Numbered from the stretch's first letter, positions 1 to 10,605 are shown. The stretch: 64,000 bases of DNA from Ochotona curzoniae (GCF_017591425.1 NW_024466459.1:2790001-2854000); one strand, 5' to 3'. The notes: a model not told the origin generated them from the sequence alone. Made by a program: numbers and translations.

Positions 1-182
1 GAGGACTGGTGCAGGTGGGACATGGATGGGGGGCTAGGGGCAGGGCCCTGAGGACTCTGCCTCAGTGGAGGAGACCTGGGATGAGCGAGGGACACGGGTG
101 GGCAAGCCCAGATGTCCTGGTGTCCCTGGCCCAGAGCAGCACCCAGCCCTGGCTTGGGGGAGGGTGGGAAGGATGGGGTTAC
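1..182 (-). other. CACNG5: CACNG5 intron after coding exon 4 (partial)
   Basis: Intronic sequence downstream of the donor at 182-181. It runs off the window edge toward the missing terminal exon. No repeat is recognised. Confidence 0.8.
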
Positions 183-328
183 CTCCGTCAGAAGGAAGGA
201 GATGGCGGCAAAGGCAAAGGACCACCCATATTTGTAGTTGAAATAGGAGTCGGCGTCCTTGGTCCTGTTGAGCATCTCGTCGTTGATGCTGGAGATGTAG
301 AGTACCAGGCCCACCACGAGTGAGAGGC
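183..328 (-). CDS. CACNG5: CACNG5 coding exon 4
   Basis: A 146-bp exon coding residues 141-190, reading [17 protein letters not shown], then [20 protein letters not shown] and into the fourth membrane segment, ending ...SFLLTE at a phase-0 donor (GAG|GTAACC, GT at 182-181). The acceptor is CCCCAG at 330-329. The following terminal exon, encoding the end of the last membrane segment and the cytoplasmic tail, is not in the window. Confidence 0.95.
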
Positions 329-1551
329 CTGGGGCAGGGCAGGGAGGGGAGGAGACCAGCTCAGCACAGGTGCTGGGGGATTTGCTGGTGTGGCCTCCAT
401 GCCTAGCTATGCAAGTACAACGGAAGGCAGGAGCTTGCCTGCTGGGGACCCTGTCAAGAGTAGCAGCTTCAAGACAGCAGTGCAGGCAGGCAAGCTCCCT
501 GCCCAGTCACCTGCTGAGCCCAACTGCACTGACCCCAGCTGTCAACTCCCCTCAGACTTACCTGCTTGAGCCCCAGCCCTGGCCTATGACAGCCCTGGCA
601 CTGTATGCTCATTTCTTCTTCTTTTTTAATTAATTAATTAGCAATGCAGAATTACAGAGAGAGAGAGGGAGGGGTGGGGAGATGAGGGAGAAGAGAATCT
701 TCCATCTGCCAGTTCACTCCTCAAATGACCGCCAGAGCTGAGGCTGGGCCAGGCTGAAGCCAGGAGCCTGGAATTCTACCCAGGTCTCCCATGTGAGTGA
801 CAGTCCCAGTGTTCTGCTATTTTCCTAGGCACATTAGAAGGGAGCTGGATGAGAAGTGGAGCAGTAGAAACTTCAACTGGAGCTCAAATGGCATGCTGGT
901 GTCACAGAAGGTGGTTTAACCATTCACAGCATTCACTGGCTCCATCATATATTCTTAAAAACATTTAGGTAGCATCAATACAATCCAGAGCTGCAAACCA
1001 CTGAGCCCTCAAGTGGCCTTTGCTAAACTGAGGGACCAGTCGGGCCCCCTTCATGGGTTACCGGGACCTCCAATCCCTGTCTTCAGTAGCAAGTGATGCA
1101 CCCTGGCTGGTGGTCTGTGCAGCCCATCAGACCAGAGTGAGGGGTCCATCCAAGATCTTGTGACATAAAGGTAACAAGAGTTGATCCAGATCTGACAAGC
1201 ATTAAGTCACAATGCCAGTGGGTCCCCAAGCTCCTACTGCATTGTACCGATGACTGCCACAGGCATTAGTCCCACCAATTAATCACTGTAATTGAATCAG
1301 GACATAATTAATTACTCTGTGTCAAGCTTTTCAGGTTCAATCCCATTCACACTCTGTTATGAAACTGGGGCTGCTTTGAAGGATGAGTGTGAAGGGAAAG
1401 CAGGTGCCATTCAAACCTTCCTGGGTACTTCGCTCATGCTGGGGTCACTGATGGTGCAAAAGCCACTTTGTTATCATCAAAATGGCTTCACATGGCCCAG
1501 CTCCATCCTGGATTTCTTTAAACAATGTTTAAACATGCATTTATCTGACAC

Positions 1552-1584
<33 letters not shown>

Positions 1585-4500
1585 GGAGCGAGGGGGAGAG
1601 ATCTCTCATGCACTAGTTATTCCCTTAATGCCCACAACTGCCTCTGGGTTGGAGCTGGGAACCCGATCAAGGCTTCACATGTTATGTGGTAGGGATTCAA
1701 TTACTTAAGCCATCATGGCTGCCTCCCAGGTATATATTAGCAGGAAGCTGGAATGAGGAGTAAAGCTGGCATTTGAACCCAAGTGCTCGATGTGGGATGT
1801 CCACCCTTCATTCCTAGATTTCAGATCCTGTAGCCAAATTCCTAAAAATCTTACACATCTTACAGCTTCTGTGTAGGTTTAGCTATTATGAAGTTCATAG
1901 GAAGGAAGTAAAAATGACTTCACCTTGGATTTGTACTTTTTGACTGGATGGAAGCATCACTGTTAGGCTAAACTGACGACACAGCAGGTGCTCAGTATGT
2001 ATGTGTTGTACTGATGATTGGAACAATGGAAGATGAGTGGGAAGACTGAAAATTAGATGAATGGAAAAAATGGGTGTGTGCATATGGATGGGTGGATAAA
2101 TGGAAGGAAAAGGAAGGAGGGAATGCTTAGGCATCATGTATTCTAATTGTCACTTGACTCCTAAGCTATTCAGACAAGAATATGTTGGGAGAGGATCATA
2201 AAGTGACTTGGGAGTCAAGTGGCAATTAGAATGCCTCATGTCCAACAGCTGTTTCCTTCCATCTGTCCATCCATCCACTCAACCATTCATCCATCCATCC
2301 ATGCACTCCTTAATCCATCTACTTAACCATCCATGCACTTATCCATCCATCAACCCATCCTTCCATCTGTCCACTGTCCACTCATCCATCCATCCACCCA
2401 TCCATCCATTCATCCACACATCTTTCATCCAAGCCATCTTTCCCCAGTCCCTCACATCCCTAACCAACCAATCAGACTACATAGTCTGAGAGTCACTTCT
2501 TTACCTTCAAATCATTGTCTCCAAAGAAAAATTCCTCCATAAAAAATGCACAGGCCACCTTGGTCAGGGAAAGGGCCTCTCTTGCCTTACCATGTTCTCC
2601 TCCTTCCTTACTCTACTCCCAGTGAGCAGCTTCATCCCTGTCTGTGGCTCCTTCTCCTCCTATCCCCCAGAGTGATAGCTCCCAGATCTCTCTCATTGAT
2701 CCCAATCACTCCTAGGAAGCCCAGACCCTGACCTCTAGCAGCCTCTGGGCACCTCAAACTCAGCATATGCCACACTAAACTCACGACCTTTGTCCCAACT
2801 TGTCGTTCTCCTGCAATTCCGCAACCAGTGACACGCTGTACCACTTACCCAGTGCCCAAGCAAGGAACTGGCACCTACCCTGACTCGTCCCTTGGATGTC
2901 TAACGTTGATGTGTCTACCTTTCAGTCATCACTTGACTTCTCTCATTTCTCAATACCAGCATCTTGGTTGGCTCCAGCATCACCCTGTGCTGTTGAAATC
3001 TCTTCCCTGGTCTCATAATCCTCTCCTGCTTCTCTCTCTCCACTTCTAACATCCAAATCTGATCACATCATCTGATGGCTCAAAATTCTTCAGAGGCTTT
3101 CTGTAAAGTTCTAAACCCATGAGACGACCATGGATGCCTTCCCCAGTTTTGCTCCTCCCCTTCCACAGTACGTAGTGGTTAAGTACTTCATGCTTTCTCT
3201 CCTCCACATTCTCTTCACTCATTTCTGACTCATCCTTTAGCTTGCCTTCTCCTGGTGGCTTTCCCTGACCAGCCTTGGTCTGAGTTCCAGCCACTGCTCA
3301 TGGTCCCTGCAGCAGTCCTGCCGTGAGCTCTCCAGTTGGGACAACTGGGTTCCCGTTTCCTGCCTATTTGCCTGGATTTCCCATTACATTTTTTCCTGTA
3401 TGCAGCCACCACCCTGGGAGACATGATGAATAAATGAAATGAATTAGTGAATGAATGAAGAACAACCTGCAAGAGCCTTACAAGGCCCAGGGCTTGGGAA
3501 GTGACTACTGAGTGAAAAGGACAATAGTAGCACCTGAGCACAGCTGAGGATCGGGAGGTAAAGAGGCCTTTATTCCAAGGGCAGATTGTATTCATTTTCA
3601 TGGAAAAACATGAAGACATGCCCGCTCCTAGGGGAGGAACACTCAGTATCAATGGGGACTGAACAGGAAGTGGGACCAATGTGTAGCACTAGGAAGAGCC
3701 CTGGATCCCAATCCCAGCTCTGCTCTGGGAGAGCCTGTTGGGTCACCCCTGCCAGGCCCAGGTTCATGGATGATCTCCTCCCAGCTGTGACTCAATTCCT
3801 GACTCAGTTTGTCCCATTTTCAGTGCAGGCATGGGATGGGGAGGGTAACGGGGGGATGGGGAGGGACGTTCCACATCTGTGACCAGAACAGCCCCAAGCA
3901 GAGCTCTTGTGGAGTGAGATTACACAAGTCCAGAGTGCAGGACAAGAATGCATTAGAACTTACCTGAGAGGATAAAGAAGATGCCAGAGACGAAGGCCAG
4001 TATGGTCCGGTGGGGACGGATGTGACCGATGTTGCTCAGGATGAACCCAATGAACATGAAGAAGAGGCTGACCAGAGGGAACGGGGTGGCTGAGCGGATC
4101 ATTTCTGAGTGGTCACACAAAGGATAGCCTGTTGGCCTCCAATGGCATTGCCTGCAGCTCACCCTCCCTCAGGCAGCAGCTCCCAACAGGATCTCCAAGC
4201 TCCCACTCCTGGGTGAGTTCCCGGGACTCCAGCTCCCTCCCCCGGGCAGTGCTGTGAAGTTCACATCCCAACACATTCGTGGCCCCTCTTTTCTACTCAG
4301 GGCATCATCAGCTACTTCTCTCCTGGCAGCCTACACTGCCTGCCAATAGGCAGCTGTGTAGGGCCTGACTACTCCACCATCTTAATCAAAACCCTGGACT
4401 CCAAAGTTCAGCCAAACTTCCTGCTTGCTGAAAGCCTTGATGTGTCAGGATGGTGAGATGTCTTGATTCCACGGGAGCAAGATTTGGGACACTACCAGGC

Positions 4501-5698
4501 CCAGTGCTGTGTTTATTTGCCAGGTTTTAGAGTCTTTCTACAAGGGAAAACAAAGTACTTCCCCATGCTCCATGAATCATTCTAGCAAGTCACTGGTCCC
4601 GAGAGGGCCACGGGTAGCCACACAATTGGAACCAACTGGATGGAAGTATAGGTGGAGAGCTGTGAACTGGTGGCTGGCACACGAATGAGTTGTTTTGCTA
4701 GAGACTGTGAACCTGACTCTAGGTAATCACTATTAGAGTTGTGCTGCAGCGCTCCAAGTTCACTCTGGGAGTCAGAACCAATTCTCGAGAAGCCAAAGCC
4801 GCCAAGTTGGCCCACTTAGGGTCCAGAGGGTTTGCTTTCACTGCCTTCTCATTCACCTGAGTCGCCAGACTTGGTGAGGCCAGTGACCCACCTCTGGCAC
4901 TGGGAGATTAATCTGTAGGACAAGCTCCAGCAAGCTCAGGCTAGCACAAGTAGTTGGGTCTAAGGGCATCATCTTAGAAACAAGCTAGGCGCCCTGCATC
5001 TCCCCTCTGTCCTGCTTCTTTCTGACCAACCAATAGCCCAGGCTGGGGAGCTGCAGGCACCTACTTAGAACGTTGACTGTGGACTCGGACGTCAGCTGTG
5101 TGTTCATGGGCATCACATATTCTATGGTGAAGCAGCGTCCCCGCTCCTCACCTGTAGGTATAAGAGTCATCTGAGTTTCCAGGTGTTTCTCCAGCAGATC
5201 TGATGTGAGTGCCTTCACATGGTCCCGCAGAGCCAGTACCCTTTGCACCTGGGTTGGATCCAGTCTCTGGCTACATCTCCATGGCAGAGGGGGTGAGGGG
5301 GTAAGGGCATGTCCTGACATCATTTTCTACCTGGAGAAGCTCCTCTGGGAGGATGGTGCCTAGCACTGAGAGGGGCAAGGATGAGGACTGTGCATGGCCA
5401 AGGTAAATTTCCCTGCATTTCTTGGTCATCTCTCAGCAAGGAGGAGCCTCTGGGGCAGATTTTCCCAGGCTCAGGGCTGTCCCAGCTCCCAGACGCCCTC
5501 ACCTGCAAGAAAGCAGACCCGCCAGAGGCCCGAGTGCAGTGACATCTTGACCTCGGTGCTCTGGTTCTGGGGCAGGACCACGCCCTCTTCCAGATACAGC
5601 CAGTAGTCCGTGCTGACAGCAATGCCCAGGAGCCCCAGGCCACAGACGGCGAAGACGCTGCTCAGCAGGGTCAGGGCCTTCCTTCCACATGTGCTCAT
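183..5698 (-). CDS. CACNG5: CACNG5, TARP gamma-5, coding exons 1-4 (3' end outside window)
   Basis: This gene encodes the gamma-5 member of the claudin/PMP22-like TARP family, a four-pass membrane protein that associates with AMPA-type glutamate receptors and was first named as a calcium-channel gamma subunit. Joining 5698-5503, 5151-5065, 4104-3964 and 328-183 on the minus strand gives 190 codons without a stop, and all internal junctions are in phase. Visible hallmarks are an N-terminal MSTCGRKAL start, a first membrane segment near residues 9-29, an N-glycosylation site NQS at 45-47, the family signature GLWRVC at 57-62, and three further hydrophobic segments. Human gamma-5 is 275 residues, so about 85 C-terminal residues, including the cytoplasmic tail, lie left of position 1. 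From memory, identity to human is very high with a few conservative changes. The adjacent PRKCA end supports orthology. Nothing suggests a pseudogene. Confidence 0.96.
619..925 (-). mobile_element. CSINE (lagomorph tRNA-derived SINE)
   Basis: The plus strand reads as the reverse complement of a CSINE: a T-rich start, GA-rich stretch, TTCCATCTGCCAGTTCACTC, AGGAGCCTGGAATTC, GGTCTCCCATGTG, and a GGTTTAACC end near 920. It is diverged and has lost any obvious target-site duplication. Assignment is by recognised family pattern. Confidence 0.75.
1525..1815 (-). mobile_element. CSINE, second subtype, reverse orientation
   Basis: An AGAGAG tract at 1553-1577 is followed by body motifs typical of the other lagomorph CSINE subtype, including GGCTGCCTCCCAGGTATATA, TTAGCAGGAAGCTGGAATGA and ATTTGAACCCAAGTGCTC, ending with GATGTGGGATGTCC. 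The GA tract is the expanded A-rich tail side of the element. Confidence 0.7.
2010..2432. repeat. Imperfect inverted duplication with TGGA / TCCA tracts
   Basis: The left arm has a degenerate TGGA-type tract (about 2012-2125), then a unique 27-bp segment at 2139-2165. The right arm has the reverse complement of that segment at 2207-2233 (24 of 27 bases match) followed by a degenerate TCCA/CATC tract to 2432. The spacer is about 41 bp. The symmetry therefore extends beyond the unique 27-mer into the simple repeats and could form a long hairpin. Confidence 0.8.
2262..2432 (+). repeat. (CATC)n / (TCCA)n simple repeat
   Basis: Repeated TCCATCCATCCA units with interruptions. Its open frames (Ile-His-Pro-Ser rich) are products of the repeat, not genes. 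Confidence 0.9.
2640..3290 (+). mobile_element. LINE-2-like relic
   Basis: Old sequence with the look of an L2 3' region: a segment around GGGCACCTCAAACTCAGCAT, then ATCTGATCACATCATCTGAT, and the characteristic terminal GGCTTTCCCTGACCAGCC at about 3257-3274. It is heavily diverged and assigned from memory of the family. Confidence 0.5.
3660..3835 (+). mobile_element. MIR-like relic
   Basis: Contains CTGGATCCCAATCCCAGCTC followed by CTCTGCTCTGGGAG and, further on, a CTGACTCAGTTTGTCC segment, the order seen in mammalian MIR elements. Diverged. Confidence 0.45.
3964..4104 (-). CDS. CACNG5: CACNG5 coding exon 3
   Basis: A 141-bp exon coding residues 94-141. It begins [14 protein letters not shown], carries membrane segment 2 (FFMFIGFIL), the short basic loop [10 protein letters not shown] and membrane segment 3 ([12 protein letters not shown]). 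The acceptor is CACTCAG and the donor is CTCAG|GTAAGT. The sequence matches the gamma-5/gamma-7 TARP pattern without any disruption. Confidence 0.95.
4105..5064 (-). other. CACNG5: CACNG5 intron between coding exons 2 and 3
   Basis: A 960-bp intron bounded by the donor at 5064-5063 and the acceptor at 4106-4105. No transposon, simple repeat or RNA gene is recognised. Confidence 0.85.
5065..5151 (-). CDS. CACNG5: CACNG5 coding exon 2
   Basis: An 87-bp exon coding residues 66-94 (split codons at both ends), reading [12 protein letters not shown] and on to TVNVLK. It completes the extracellular loop and supplies a cysteine (residue 72) expected to pair with Cys62. The acceptor is CTACAG at 5153-5152. 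The donor is CTAA|GTAGGT, with A instead of the usual G at the last exonic base, a weaker-than-average splice site that still keeps the frame. Confidence 0.95.
5152..5502 (-). other. CACNG5: CACNG5 intron between coding exons 1 and 2
   Basis: A short 351-bp intron with consensus GT at 5502-5501 and AG at 5153-5152. Nothing else is visible in it. Confidence 0.9.
5503..5698 (-). CDS. CACNG5: CACNG5 coding exon 1
   Basis: Encodes residues 1-65 plus the first base of codon 66. The start ATG at 5698-5696 was chosen because the protein then begins [12 protein letters not shown], as known gamma-5 proteins do. The exon holds membrane segment 1 and the first extracellular loop with the NQST glycosylation site and the GLWRVC motif. 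The donor GT is at 5502-5501 in the context GCAG|GTGAGG. A plausible acceptor (TTCCACAG) at 5740-5739 would give a 40-nt 5' UTR portion starting at 5738. The reading frame stays open upstream of the ATG to 6025, but nothing there resembles the family. Confidence 0.96.
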
Positions 5699-5942
5699 CT
5701 TTCCGGATATCTGTTGGGTGGCTCTAGCACAGAGCAGGCTGTGGAACAGCAAGATTTGGGGAATAGATGGTAGAGGCCATGGATGAGAGAAGGCCAAGAT
5801 GAAGGGCCTTGAGGCAGTGATTAAAGTCAATGGACAATAAAAACCACTGGGCAACTCCCTGGGCCCAAGCCACTGGTAGAGGGACCACCTCTTCCCCTGC
5901 CACTTGCTTGCTCTTTCTGGGAGTCCCACTTGGTGGGTTGGT

Positions 5943-6045
5943 CCTTCCTTCCTTCTTTTATTCCTTCCTTTATTTATATGGCCGCCTACCAATCCACATG
6001 CCCACCAACCCATCCATCCACTCAACTACCCATCCACCCACCTAT
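5943..6045 (+). repeat. Pyrimidine-rich and CATC simple repeat
   Basis: A TTCC-rich run followed by degenerate CCATCCATCCA and CCCATCCACC units. It lies just upstream of CACNG5 coding exon 1. Confidence 0.7.
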
Positions 6046-6644
6046 ACCTCAAAACTCAGTTGAAACAGGAAGTGCATGAAGCACATGATCATGCTGTGAG
6101 GCAGGAGAACGCAGGACTTTGAGCCTCAACAATCCCCCTTGCATTGGCTTTGGGAAGATGGAAAGAGCAAAAGGCAACCCCCACATGCTCCCCATCCATC
6201 AGGCCAGGTCATTCCTCACATAACATGTCCAGAGGCAGGAGAGGGCAGTGCAGATCAAGCATGAGGATTGAATAAAGCACCTGCTATGAGCACAATTCTG
6301 TGCTTGCTGTTGCAGAAGAGGCAATGGAATCAGAGGTCCAGTTGCTTGCAGAATTCACAAGCTGAAAAGAACAGCATCGCAGCATGACTCTGGTCAGGCA
6401 GGGCCACGATCTGCAGTGGTGGGGTGGGTAAGATGTGATAGGGCAGTCTGCCTGGAGAAGGCAGGTTCTACGCAGAGCCCCAGAGAAAGGCTGGGCACAG
6501 GTGGGTGGGAAGTGGCAGTTGCCTGGGGCATGATGACTGACACCTTTAGAGCTATTTGCTGAGCACTGCCACTTACATTTGAGGCTCCCAACCCCATACC
6601 TACCCAAGGAAAGGGAGTTGGAGCCCCAAGGATGGTGATAGCCC

Positions 6645-6780
6645 TACACTGTGCAGAGGGCTGGGAGGCAGGAGGCCTGGGTTATATACTCAGCTCTGCC
6701 CCTGAAAGTCTGTGTCACACAGAAACATAACTCTGCAAGGTCCATTTCCTCCCAGATAATCCAGGAGAATACTCACTACT
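6645..6780 (+). mobile_element. MIR-like relic
   Basis: Reads GCAGGAGGCCTGGGTTATAT, CTCAGCTCTGCCCCTGAAAG and TCTGTGTCACACAG in the order of a MIR core. Diverged; no target duplication seen. Confidence 0.45.
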
Positions 6781-7799
6781 GTTGGGCATCGTGCAAGCAC
6801 TTGACTTCCGGTGGTCATGCTCACAACTCCATTAGCATCCCCATTGGCAGGTGAGCAAGCTGCGGACTGGTGAGGTTAAGAGGCATCACAAGATCTCTCA
6901 GCTAGCGCGGGTGGGGTGAGGGGGTGTGCCTTGCTCTGTCTCATTCCCAAACTCCTCCTTGCAAAAGCAATGCAAATGCTTTCCAAATTAAATTCCACAG
7001 GGCAACAGTCCCATGGAACATACTAGAAGAAGGGGGCTCTTTGGTGAGAAAAAAGTTCAGGGAGCTGTGTATCTAACTCCCAACAAATTGCACTGCACAC
7101 AGAGTTGAAGGTCAGAAAAGCCCTTCCAGCTTTGTTTATTCCAGTGTTTCCCAATCTCCCTGGACCACAAAATGGCATCACATTGCATGAAGTCCACTTT
7201 GACAGCCAAGGCCTCCTCTGCCTCTTGGAGGGATAAAAGACTTGCTCTGTCCACTCTGGTGAACTGTGCGGGTGACTCAGAACTAGCTGGCCTCTGAGGC
7301 CTCTGGCCAGAAGCTGGCTCTGAGGGGTAACGATTAAGCGTCGATGGTTAAGTCCTTGTTGCCCGCTGAGCTGACAGGCCCGAGCTCAGCAGAAGCGGAG
7401 TAAACAATGTGAACATTTAAGCAGAGAGATGAAAAACATTCATATCATACTGATTTGGAAACATGAAAGTGGAGACAGGAGGGATCAGAATCTACAAACA
7501 CAAGACCCAAAACAAAAGGCTGAAAGTGACCCTGATTGCCAAACTCAGTGACTTTGGGCCCTTAAGCTAGGTGAGGGCTTAGGAAAACTATCAAGTCCTC
7601 TCCATTTCTGGACTGTGCCAGACCTTTATGGAACACTGCATGGGATGAAGCACAATCATCTCACTCATTACAAAACTATGCCCACATTTCTGTTATAGAG
7701 GCACTAGCTCATAACCAAATATCATCACTCGAGTTACAATTAGCTATCAGGAGGTAGGCAAAGCGCTTGACAGATGCCTCTCATTAGGGCCTCTCAGCA

Positions 7800-7940
7800 A
7801 GCCAGTTAACAGGCAGCTTTAGCCCCATGTCTCAGATGGGCAAGCAGTCCTGCTGGGTAGCTCGCAGGACCTCATGGGTGGATGGCAGACTGACTGTGGA
7901 TTTAAACTCAGATCTCGTTCTGAAGCCTTTGTTTGGACTA
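7800..7940 (-). mobile_element. MIR-like relic, reverse orientation
   Basis: CCCATGTCTCAGATGGGCAA and GATTTAAACTCAGATCTCGT are recognisable as the reverse complement of MIR 3' and core sequence. Confidence 0.4.
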
Positions 7941-8629
7941 CAGTAGCTCCCTAGTGAAGACATTCATGGGCTCAATTGCTGCAGTGAGGCAGCAAGGGCC
8001 CTAGAAGGTCACGTAGAGCATCCAGAGATTCAGGAGACACAGCATTCGGAGAATGTTCCCTGTACACGCCCAACTTCTGCCTGACAGCCATTGCTTGGTA
8101 TTACTGGGCTCCCTAGAGGGCCCATCTTCCAGTTTCTGGTGTGTGTTGGGTGTGGGGAGAGATGCACTATGACTCGGCCTAGGTCAGAAGGGGCAGCTGA
8201 CCTGATGACCACCTCCCTGCATCACCACCACCACCAACTGAGAGTCAAGTTCAGAGGGAAGAAGCACTGAGATCACCCAGGCGGTTGCTTAGAGGGTGTG
8301 CGCAGGAAACATTCTTAATGGGATCCACTCCTGGATCCTCCTGGGCACGTCACAGCGAATCCTCACAGGGCGACTGAGAAGTGCCTGCCTGGATGTCTGA
8401 ATTCTGAAGACAGCGCTGTTACAAACATTTCTATTTACAGTCTTCCTGTGCACCGCTGTGCACGAGGGTGTACAACCCTCCTGCCCAACGTCATAGGCAG
8501 GACTCAGTCTGCCATGGACCCCAGGTTCTCACGTCACTGGGGAAGTTGTTCAAGTCCCCCTTGCCCCTGGCTGCGTCTGCACCCCGCGACCTGCTTATAT
8601 CACAGTCACACGGTCCAGTTGTTTGTCTG

Positions 8630-9120
8630 TTCTTTAAGCGCCTGCCAGGAGAGAGACGATTAAGCGCTAATATGAAATGAACAAAGCCAAATGCAAAGTC
8701 ACATGTTTAGCATCAACAACTGTGTCTAAAATCCACAGCCTGGGAAGAAATGAACCGAAACAGGCAATGGTAGATGCTTCCGGGTAATAAGATTATGCAT
8801 ATTTTATCCCCATGCACCATTTCCATGACCAAAGAAGAAAACTAATCTGAAGATGAGAGCTGTCAACTATCCCCTCACTGCTTTTGGATAAGTAAAAAGG
8901 CAGCTCCACCTGATTCCTGGGCTACGGATGCCAACAAGCAACACCAACCTGGGGCCCAGCACCCAGGAGCTTTAGCTTTGGGCTTACGAAGATCATTAGC
9001 CCGTTGCCATTACCACTAAGTATTAGCTTGTTAATGATCAGGAATTAATAGTTGCTAATTATCATCCATGACTAGCAATCAGGGAGAGATGTCTGGTGGA
9101 GACTAAATCACTAATGGTAC
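8630..9120. promoter_or_regulatory. TAAT-rich non-repeat block, candidate enhancer
   Basis: Roughly a dozen TAAT/ATTA cores occur in about 490 bp, dense at 8997-9065 (ATCATTAGCC, GTATTAGCTT, GTTAATGATC, GGAATTAATA, GCTAATTATC). The block matches no repeat I know and lies in the proposed first intron. TAAT is the core of many homeodomain sites. Enhancer function is inference only; conservation would decide it. Confidence 0.3.
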
Positions 9121-9589
9121 ATTTCTCTGCCCAAGCCAAAACCAAAATGTCTTATGGCAAAGTGCCCCATGGCTGGGAGCTGGATGAGGTTACAGGTGCA
9201 AGGGCAAGTCCAGGTGTGGAAGTGCTGGGGAAGACGGATGGGGTTTAGCTGGAGCAAAGGACAGTGCCAGGGCAGACCCCCAGATATCATCCAGATTCTT
9301 GCTGATCCAGGTGAACCCCTGCAGTGGTGAAGGGTTTGGGCACACAAGTTGTCAGAGGAGTTGCTCCTGTCACAGGTGTGGGCCCCTGAGCATCATCTAG
9401 GCTAGCATGCAGGAGGATGGCGCCACCCGGAGCCCAACCCTGGGAACGCCATGGCCATGCAGGCTTTCTGCCACGCCCAAGTTCATAGGGCTGTGTCCTA
9501 TCCTGTCACACCGTGTCCCCAGGTCTCCTAGGAATGTCAGTGTCCACAATGACCCCTCTGACTCTCAATTTGATGGGATGCTATGCCTT

Positions 9590-9905
9590 TCACAGTGATT
9601 AAGACCCATTGCGTGCCACCTGTGGTTTAAATGTTCCCCCTGCCAAGGCTCATGTTGCCAGTTTACCTCCCTGACAGGGACTTCAGAGGGTGGGTACCTA
9701 AAGTCATTTGTAGGTAGCACCTCTGGGAGGTGGCCACAGTTGAATGGGGCGTAGGGGTGGGACACTCATCCCATGAGTCTTTGTGAGAAGTGCTGGTGGG
9801 ATCTGAGCTCAGATGCTGTCTTGTCACATGATGCCCCGTGTGATGCTGTGACTTCCTCCAGCAGCAGAAAGGAACTTTCCAGATTTGGCTGCCTGAGACT
9901 GAACT
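9590..9905 (+). mobile_element. ERVL-MaLR (MLT1-like) LTR relic
   Basis: Contains GGTTTAAATGTTCCCCCTGC, CTCATGTTGCCAGTTTACCT, a CTGGGAGGTGGCC segment and ACTCATCCCATGAGTC, in the order seen in MaLR solo LTRs. No internal region is attached, so it is likely a solo LTR. The family is named from pattern recognition. Confidence 0.5.
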
Positions 9906-10203
9906 GCCCCGATGAGTGGGGAAGACCCTGGGAAGTCACAGCCTGCAGTGTCCCTCAGAGCAACGGACTACAACATCTGCTTGGGGTCCCTGTCCTTGTT
10001 GTCAGAAGTCCGGGGGGAGAGGAGGTAAGTACAGCTTTCCTGAAGGTCCAGCAAGCACCTGTCAGGTACCCATGGAACATTCCCAAAGACCTGGCCATGG
10101 CGACCAGGCCCAGTGGGAGAGCACAACCAGGTGGCACTTACCAGGGCAATTCTGAGTGTGGTCTTCATGGAATTTTCTCTGCTTCAAAAATGAGACTGCA
10201 ATG

Positions 10204-10230
10204 TTCACACACACACACACACACACACTG
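10204..10230 (+). repeat. (CA)n microsatellite
   Basis: About 13 CA dinucleotides in an uninterrupted run. Confidence 0.95.
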
Positions 10231-10605
10231 TAGCCTGGTCTCACTTCATCTAACCCCATCAATCTTTCCTACACTCTTGGGTAGCCACTGAATGCATTTT
10301 CTTGAATTTATGTATGCCAGGACGAACACATTTTTGATCTGAACATTGTGATTATTTCCAAGAATGTTCCTGCTATCAACAGCACCAGGAAGACACATTG
10401 ATTACTAAACACCTCTGAGCACCTGCAAATGTTTTCTTGGGATAAGATCCTACAGGTGGATATTATAGATATTAAAGGCACACACTATTTTAGCACACTT
10501 AGAGAAACCGTATTGGGCCTGGCTTGAAACATTTTTAAGGCACTTTTTTAAACCTTTGCAGCCTGAAGGTTTAACAGAGGTTCTCCACAGAGTTCCAAAC
10601 TTCAC

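Larger units (their letters stand above)
329..3963 (-). other. CACNG5: CACNG5 intron between coding exons 3 and 4
   Basis: A 3.6-kb intron holding two reverse-oriented CSINEs, an inverted simple-repeat structure near 2.0-2.43 kb, an L2-like segment and a MIR-like segment, listed separately. No repeat was recognised at 931-1524, 1816-2000 and 3300-3660, apart from a short GAAT-rich run near 3425-3460. Confidence 0.85.

Noticed and set aside
2208..2542. Ile-His-Pro-Ser-rich open frames
   Set aside because: Translations of the CATC/TCCA repeat.
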